Below, in pieces: positions 59,396 to 64,000 of a stretch of 64,000 nucleotides of DNA. The translations under genes and the position numbers were made by a program. The stretch is from positions 1,240,001 through 1,304,000 of the forward strand of contig NZ_CP054916.1 of NCBI RefSeq assembly GCF_013364155.1, written 5' to 3'. The notes beneath the pieces were generated by a model, which was given only the letters and a program-made list of their open reading frames with translations, was not told the origin of the DNA and ran no database searches. Numbering within the stretch: position 1 is the stretch's first letter; each line of letters begins with the position of its first letter. The stretch comes from Streptomyces sp. NA02950 (GTDB lineage: Bacteria; Actinomycetota; Actinomycetes; Streptomycetales; Streptomycetaceae).

Positions 59396-60241
59396 TCAGC
59401 CCACACTGAAGGCACCGCCCGGCGGTTCGGGCGACGGCACCGCGTCGGCGTCCGTGACCGGCGCCGCCCCGCCCGTGAAGCGCACCAGCGCCTCCCCGTA
59501 CTCGACACGGGCCGGGAAGGCGTCGGCCGCGGCGCGGCGGGCCAGCACGGCGACCGGCAGTTCGCTGTGCGAGGCCACCAGCACGGTGTTGCCGAAGCGT
59601 CGGCCGCGCAGCACCGCGGGCTCGGCGATCAGGCACAGATACGCGAAAGCCGCCCGCAGCGAGGCGAGTTGGGAGCGGAGGAAGGCGAACGGCGCGCCGT
59701 CGGCCAGATTCGCCGTGTACCGGCCGCCCGGCCGCAGCACACGGGCGGCGGCGCGCGCGTACTCGACCGAGGTGAGATGCGCGGGCACCCGTGAACCGCC
59801 GAAGACATCGGCGATGAGGATGTCGGCGGAAGCGTCGGGCGCGGCCTCCAGGGCGGTCCGCGCGTCCGCGCGGCGCACGGTGATCCCCGACGCGGGCGGC
59901 AGCGGCAGATGCTCGTCGACCAGTTCCAGCAGCCCGCGGTCGGCCTCGATCACTTCCTGACACGAGCCGGGCCGGGTCGCGGCCAGATAGCGCGGCAGGG
60001 TGAGCGCCCCGCCGCCGAGGTGCAGGACATCGAGGGGGGCACCCGGTTCGGCGGTCTCGTCGAGGACGTGCGCGAGCCGCTGTGCGTACTCGAACTCCAG
60101 ATAGGTGGGGTCGTCCAGGTCGACGTACGACTGAGGGGCGTCGTCCACCGTGAGCAGCCAGGCATGTGGCCGGTCGAGGTCCGGCATCAGCTTGGCGGTG
60201 CCGCCGTCCACGGCGCGGATCACGGGTATGGGCTCGTCCAC
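59396..60241 (-). CDS. Spermidine synthase-like methyltransferase-fold protein
   Basis: 281 residues with a spermidine-synthase-type fold. QSYVDLDDPTYLEFEYAQRL is the N-terminal strand region; VLHLGGGALTLPRYLAATRP forms the decarboxy-SAM/MTA loop; EADRGLL and DVFGGSRVPAHLTSVEY follow. The aspartate proton acceptor lies in IADVFGG. The polyamine-specific residues are only partly kept, so the actual product is unclear. ATG 60241. The upstream region carries tandem 10-bp repeats. Confidence 0.75.
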   Translation of the reverse strand: MDEPIPVIRAVDGGTAKLMPDLDRPHAWLLTVDDAPQSYVDLDDPTYLEFEYAQRLAHVLDETAEPGAPLDVLHLGGGALTLPRYLAATRPGSCQEVIEADRGLLELVDEHLPLPPASGITVRRADARTALEAAPDASADILIADVFGGSRVPAHLTSVEYARAAARVLRPGGRYTANLADGAPFAFLRSQLASLRAAFAYLCLIAEPAVLRGRRFGNTVLVASHSELPVAVLARRAAADAFPARVEYGEALVRFTGGAAPVTDADAVPSPEPPGGAFSVG

Positions 60242-60315
60242 GCTCTCATTGTGCCGGGCCGGATGCCCTCTCGCGGCCCGACGCCCACCGCCTCGCCCTT
60301 CCTGTCCACCCTGGT

Positions 60316-60345
60316 CCGTTCCCGACCGTTCCCGTCCGTTCCCGT
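60316..60345. repeat. Tandem 10-bp repeat, three copies of CCGTTCCCGN
   Basis: CCGTTCCCGA, CCGTTCCCGT, CCGTTCCCGT, in the 177-bp gap between the EF-Tu stop and the spermidine-synthase-like start. Possible regulator binding array. Confidence 0.55.
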
Positions 60346-60363
60346 ACGCCCCTGTCCGTTGCT

Positions 60364-60405
60364 GATCCGCCCGCGCCCCGGATTCGCGCGGGGCGCGGGC
60401 GGATC
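60364..60405 (-). terminator. Strong terminator after the EF-Tu gene
   Basis: Perfect 16-bp stem GATCCGCCCGCGCCCC with a 10-nt loop, starting 13 bp past the EF-Tu stop on the minus strand. Confidence 0.85.
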
Positions 60406-60418
60406 GTTCAGCGGTGTG

Positions 60419-61600
60419 TCACGGCCGGTCGGACACGGTGGTCACCGTCCCCGCGCCCACCGTGCGGCCGCCCTCGCGGACCGCGAAGCCGAGCCCCGGC
60501 TCCAGCGGCAGGGCGCGGCCCAGCTCGACCGCCATGGTGACGGTGTCGCCGGGGCGCGCCACCCCGGTGAGCCCGAGGTCGACATCGCCGACCACATCCG
60601 CCGTACGGATGTAGAACTGCGGCCGGTAGCCGGTGGAGACCGGCGTACGCCGCCCGCCCTCGGCCGTCGACAGCACGTAGACCCGCGCGGTGAAGTGCCG
60701 CCGGGGCACCACGCTGCCGGGCTCCGCGACCACGTGGCCACGGCGCACCGCGTCGCGCGGCACCCCGCGCAGCAGCAGCGCGACGTTGTCGCCCGCCTCC
60801 GCGACCTCCATCGGTTTGCCGAAGGTCTCGACACCCGTGACGACGGTCGCCACGTCCGCGCCGAGCACCTCGACCCGGTCGCCGACGCGTACCCTGCCGC
60901 GCTCGATGGCACCCGTGACCACCGTGCCGCGCCCGGTGATGGTCAGCACGTTCTCCACCGGGAGCAGGAACGGGGCGTCCGTGTAGCGCACCGGCGTCGG
61001 CACATAGAAGTCCACGGCATCCAGGAGCGCCTCGATCGCGCCGGTCCAGCGCGGGTCGCCGTTCAGTGCCCGCAGCCCGGAGACCCGTACGACCGGCGTG
61101 CTCTCACCGGGGTAGCCGTGTGCCGACAGCAGCTCGCGCACCTCCAGCTCGACCAGGTCGGTGAGCTCGGGGTCGCCCGCGTCGGCCTTGTTGAGTGCGA
61201 CCACGATGTGGTCGACGCCGACCTGGCGGGCGAGCAGGACGTGCTCGGCGGTCTGCGGCATGACACCGTCGAGCGCGGAGACCACGAGGATCGCACCGTC
61301 GAGTTGGGCCGCGCCGGTCACCATGTTCTTGATGAAGTCGGCGTGGCCGGGCATGTCGACGTGGGCGTAGTGCCGGGTGTCGGTCTCGTACTCGACGTGG
61401 GCGATGTTGATGGTGATACCGCGCTCGGCCTCCTCCGGCGCCCGGTCGATGCGGTCGAAGGGCACGTAGGTGCCGCCGGAGCCGCGCTCGCTGAGCACCT
61501 TGGTGATGGCGGCGGTCAGGGTGGTCTTGCCGTGGTCGACGTGGCCCATGGTGCCGATGTTGAGATGCGGCTTGGTGCGCACGTACATCTGCTTGGACAT
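60419..61600 (-). CDS. tuf: Divergent elongation factor Tu paralogue
   Basis: 393 residues, full-length EF-Tu. GTPase motifs: G1 GHVDHGKT (19-26), G2 in [16 protein letters not shown]3 DMPGH (82-86) and G4 NKAD (137-140). Domains 2 and 3 are complete, ending [12 protein letters not shown]. Most bacterial EF-Tu has DCPGH and NKCD, so M83 and A139 mark this as a paralogue, like the stress-linked second tuf (tuf3) of S. coelicolor. No fusA, rpsL or rpsG genes are near, confirming it is not the str operon copy. ATG 61600 behind GAGGAGGAACC. Confidence 0.93.
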   Translation of the reverse strand: MSKQMYVRTKPHLNIGTMGHVDHGKTTLTAAITKVLSERGSGGTYVPFDRIDRAPEEAERGITINIAHVEYETDTRHYAHVDMPGHADFIKNMVTGAAQLDGAILVVSALDGVMPQTAEHVLLARQVGVDHIVVALNKADAGDPELTDLVELEVRELLSAHGYPGESTPVVRVSGLRALNGDPRWTGAIEALLDAVDFYVPTPVRYTDAPFLLPVENVLTITGRGTVVTGAIERGRVRVGDRVEVLGADVATVVTGVETFGKPMEVAEAGDNVALLLRGVPRDAVRRGHVVAEPGSVVPRRHFTARVYVLSTAEGGRRTPVSTGYRPQFYIRTADVVGDVDLGLTGVARPGDTVTMAVELGRALPLEPGLGFAVREGGRTVGAGTVTTVSDRP

Positions 61601-61696
61601 GCGGACGGTTCCTCCTCGGAACAGCGGTGGAAGCGCGGACCCCAGGGCCTGTCCGACCCTCCCCTTGCGGGATCCGTCGGAGTTGTCCGAGGAGGG

Positions 61697-61873
61697 TCAG
61701 CTTCGGGTGCCGTCGAGGCAGGCGGGAGTCGTGACGACGGCCATGGCCGTCGCGGCGTCGGCCGTCGCGGCAGTGGCCGTGATCACGGGCGGGGGAACGG
61801 CGGCAGCCTTCGGCGCGTCCGCGAAGGCGGACGTCGGCGGGAGGAAGGCGAACCGGAACATGTCGTTGATCAT
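61697..61873 (-). CDS. Small ORF upstream of tuf, possible 58-residue peptide
   Basis: 58 codons with nearly all third positions G or C. The peptide starts MINDMFRFAFLPPTSAF and continues as an Ala/Thr/Pro-rich stretch with a single Cys (TTPACLDGTRS) at the end. No clear ribosome site precedes the ATG (61873). The opposite strand of the same stretch is also GC3-rich, so coding is not proven. If real it is a leader-type or small secreted-looking peptide; no modification or export genes are adjacent. Confidence 0.3.
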   Translation of the reverse strand: MINDMFRFAFLPPTSAFADAPKAAAVPPPVITATAATADAATAMAVVTTPACLDGTRS

Positions 61874-61977
61874 TGCGCACCGTACGATCCGCGTCGAATG
61901 GTTTTCGGGGCAGGTGGGGACGGTGTGCCGGGAAGTAACCCGTGGTGCCGCGGAGGCCGTTGTGCGACCGGCCGCCG

Positions 61978-62012
61978 GTCGCCGGTCGCCAGTCGCCAGT
62001 CGCCAGTCGCCG
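61978..62012. repeat. 7-bp tandem repeat, five copies of GTCGCCR
   Basis: GTCGCCG, GTCGCCA x3 and GTCGCCG in perfect register, in the 233-bp gap between the small ORF and the TVP38 gene. Copy number may vary between strains. Confidence 0.75.
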
Positions 62013-62106
62013 ACAACTTTTCGACCAGCCGACGATCGACCGACAGTCGTACGACGAGAGGACAACGTCACAGCGACCGCCACGTCCGGTCGGTTACGCT
62101 CCACCG

Positions 62107-62841
62107 ATGCTCGATGTCGCCGTCCCCTCCCCGAAACCGGCCGTGCGCCGCGCCCGCGCGGTGCTGCTGTCGCCGTGGTCGCGGCTGGTGCTGCTCGCCG
62201 CGCTGCTGGTGGGCTCGGCGACCTCGGTCTGGGTGTGGCAGCCGCACCGGCTGCTGGCCCATGGCTGGCTCCCTCAGCTGTCCGGTCCGGCGGCCATGGT
62301 GCTGTTCACGGTCGCGTACGGGCTGTGCACCGCCGCGCTGGTGCCGCGGCCGCTGCTGAATCTGGCGGCGGGCGCGCTCTTCGGCTGGCAGGCCGGACTG
62401 GCCGCGGCGGTCGCCGGTACGGTGCTCGGTGCCGGAATCTCCTTCGGTCTGGGCCGTCTGCTCGGGCAGGACGCACTGCGCCCGTTGCTGCGGGGCCGCT
62501 GGCTGACGTCGGCCGACCGGCAGCTGAGCCGTCATGGCTTCCGGTCGATGCTCGCGATCCGGCTCTTCCCCGGCGTACCGTTCGCCGCCGCGAACTACTG
62601 TGCCGCCGTGTCCCGGATGGGGTGGCCGTCGTTCCTGCTGGCGACCGGGCTCGGCAGCCTGCCGAACACCGCCGCGTACGTCGTGGCGGGCAGCCATGCG
62701 ACCACCCCCACCTCGCCCGTCTTCCTCATCGCGATGGCGTGCGTCGCCGTTCCCGCGCTGGCCGGGGTGGTGGTGGCCTGGCGCAAACGCGGCAGGCCGC
62801 GGGCCCCGCGCGCCGCCGGGAGCAGTACGCCGCCCGTCTGA
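62107..62841 (+). CDS. TVP38/TMEM64 family membrane protein
   Basis: 244 residues of the VTT/SNARE-associated domain. PRPLLNLAAGALFGWQAGLAAAVAGTVLGAGISFGLGRLLG (in parts) is the family's central motif, followed by RLFPGVPFAAANYCAAVSRMGWPSF with the re-entrant P. About six hydrophobic segments. DedA relatives act on lipid carriers, so this one probably does too. ATG 62107 behind no obvious site; a longer N-terminus in frame is rejected because it runs through the 7-bp repeats. Confidence 0.82.
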   Translation: MLDVAVPSPKPAVRRARAVLLSPWSRLVLLAALLVGSATSVWVWQPHRLLAHGWLPQLSGPAAMVLFTVAYGLCTAALVPRPLLNLAAGALFGWQAGLAAAVAGTVLGAGISFGLGRLLGQDALRPLLRGRWLTSADRQLSRHGFRSMLAIRLFPGVPFAAANYCAAVSRMGWPSFLLATGLGSLPNTAAYVVAGSHATTPTSPVFLIAMACVAVPALAGVVVAWRKRGRPRAPRAAGSSTPPV

Positions 62842-62865
62842 CGCGCGTCCCGCCGAGCCGGAGGG

Positions 62866-64000
62866 TCAGCCGCCGGTGGCGCCCGTCCCCGCGGCCGGGG
62901 GCGCCGCCGCGGCCCGCGCGGACAACGGCTCGGCGATGTCCTCGAGGGAGCGGCGTTCCGCCGGAACGGCCAGGAACGCGGCGATCAGCCCGGCCACCAT
63001 CATCAGCGACGCCCCGATGCAGAAGGCCAGTACGGTGTCGGCGACCACACCACTCGCCGTGAGATCCGCGAAGATCAGCGGGCCGGTGATCCCTCCCGCC
63101 GCGGTACCGATCGCATAGAAGAAGGCGATGGCCAGTGCGCGCGTCTCCATCGGGAAGACCTCGCTCACCGTCAGATAGGCGGAGCTGGCCCCGGCCGAGG
63201 CGAAGAAGAGGACCACGCACCAGCAGGCGGTCATCGTCGTCGCGGTGAGCCGGCCCTGGCCGAAGAGCCAGGCAGTGACGAACAGCAGCGCTCCGGAGAG
63301 GACATAGGTCCCCGCGATCATCGGCCTGCGGCCGACCGTGTCGAAGAGCTTGCCGAGCAGCAGCGGACCGAGGAAGTTGCCGAAGGCGATGACCGCGAAG
63401 AAGTAGCCGGTGACACCGCTGGACACGGAGAAGAACCTCACCAGGATCGAGCCGAAGCCGAAGGTGATCGCGTTGTAGAGGAACGCCTGCCCGATGAAGA
63501 GGGCGAGGCCCAGGACCGCGCGCCGGGGGTAGGAGCTGAAGAGCGTCCGGCCGATGTCGACGAAGCCGGTGCTCTTGCGGGTCCGGATGGTGATGGACCG
63601 GGCCGGTTCGGGGAGGCGGCGGCCGGTCTCGTCCTCGACGCGCCGTTCGACGTCCGCGACCAGTTGCTCGGCCCCCTCCGACCTGCCGTGGATGAACATC
63701 CAGCGCGGGCTCTCCGGGACATGGCGGCGCACCAGGAGGATCACCAGTCCCAGGACCACCCCGAGGGCGAAGGTGAGCCGCCATCCGATGTTCTGCGGGA
63801 AGAAGTCGGTGTTCAGCATCAGGACGGACAGCAGCGAGCCGCCCATCGCGCCCAGCCAGAAACTGCCGTTGATGATCAGGTCGACGCGGCCCCGGTACCG
63901 GCTGGGGATCAGTTCGTCGATCGCGGAGTTGATGGCCGCGTACTCCCCTCCGATGCCCAGGCCGGTGATGAAGCGGCAGAGGAAGAACCACCAGACGGAG
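62866..64000 (-). CDS. MFS transporter (metabolite:H+ symporter type), C-terminal part
   Basis: The gene enters from the right edge; the visible part is about 378 residues. It starts within RFITGLGIGGEYAAINSAIDELIPSRYRGRVDL (in parts), a loop characteristic of the sugar/acid symporters. Further marks are PESPRWMFIHGR (loop 6-7) and GKLFDTVGRRPMIAGTY (loop 8-9). The C-terminal tail is Ala/Pro/Gly-rich. It converges on the TVP38 gene with a 24-bp gap. The N-terminus and substrate are not visible. Confidence 0.85.
   Translation of the reverse strand, partial: SVWWFFLCRFITGLGIGGEYAAINSAIDELIPSRYRGRVDLIINGSFWLGAMGGSLLSVLMLNTDFFPQNIGWRLTFALGVVLGLVILLVRRHVPESPRWMFIHGRSEGAEQLVADVERRVEDETGRRLPEPARSITIRTRKSTGFVDIGRTLFSSYPRRAVLGLALFIGQAFLYNAITFGFGSILVRFFSVSSGVTGYFFAVIAFGNFLGPLLLGKLFDTVGRRPMIAGTYVLSGALLFVTAWLFGQGRLTATTMTACWCVVLFFASAGASSAYLTVSEVFPMETRALAIAFFYAIGTAAGGITGPLIFADLTASGVVADTVLAFCIGASLMMVAGLIAAFLAVPAERRSLEDIAEPLSARAAAAPPAAGTGATGG

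Noticed and set aside
59909..62359. Very long plus-strand frame across the tuf locus
   Set aside because: It is antisense to tuf and to the spermidine-synthase-like gene and crosses the repeats.

Overview
The window is a gene-dense, very GC-rich chromosomal segment. Third codon positions are almost all G or C, GTG and TTG starts are common, and there is a DUF5753/DUF397/HATPase regulatory trio, a DUF885 protein, an ECF41 sigma factor, dre-like and PHO-box operators and a divergent second EF-Tu. Together these point to Streptomyces or a very close relative. From memory, the order tripeptidyl aminopeptidase, bio genes, divergent tuf resembles one arm-proximal part of the S. coelicolor chromosome; this was not checked by alignment. 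No tRNA, rRNA or CRISPR array was seen.

Layout. 1-7.6 kb: end of a membrane sensor-kinase-like gene, a PlsC acyltransferase, a sugar-nucleotide-epimerase-like protein, two secreted peptidases (tripeptidyl aminopeptidase and M28), an orphan Phd/YefM antitoxin facing a ClpP gene across a TGTAC-containing palindrome, and an NlpC/P60 cell-wall hydrolase behind a long structured leader. 7.7-9.6 kb: a VOC protein and a frameshifted IS30-family element. 9.7-12.8 kb: a nucleotidyl-cyclase-like protein with an unrecognised C-terminal domain, then the HATPase/XRE/DUF397 regulatory set. 12.8-17.4 kb: a biotin cluster with bioF divergent from bioB-bioA-bioD and a 22-bp palindrome between them. 17.5-18.9 kb: a methyltransferase and a ribbon-helix-helix/Fic-like toxin-antitoxin pair. 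18.9-31 kb: an orphan MacB-type ATPase, an F420-type oxidoreductase, a GNAT enzyme, two CNNM/CBS transporters, GDSL hydrolase, purB, mug, ROK and GntR regulators and an SDR enzyme.

31-48 kb: ECF41 sigma factor, alpha/beta hydrolase, a phosphate-regulated PhoD phosphatase with a PHO box, a membrane-anchored ACT-GNAT acetyltransferase overlapping a PLP gamma-lyase-type gene tail to tail, an Lrp regulator, a ~190-bp MITE-like element, a DUF885 protein, the SbcCD nuclease and a two-component system. 48-64 kb: mainly housekeeping genes (DUF899, YigZ, CoA-binding, YbaK, XRE-cupin/EamA pair, gamma carbonic anhydrase, DedA, thioesterase, Pro/Gln-rich membrane protein, MFS), a glycoside-hydrolase-fold lipoprotein/Tat-like protein of the kind often labelled abortive phage infection protein, a spermidine-synthase-like protein, a divergent EF-Tu, a TVP38-type membrane protein and a truncated MFS transporter.

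The parts most likely to hide undescribed biology are the cyclase-like two-domain protein, the ClpP/antitoxin shared operator, the Fic-like toxin lacking the catalytic histidine, the membrane ACT-GNAT enzyme with its three-segment leader, the structured leader ahead of the NlpC/P60 gene and the small ORF between EF-Tu and the 7-bp repeat array. All functional statements rest on motif reading; no database search was run.
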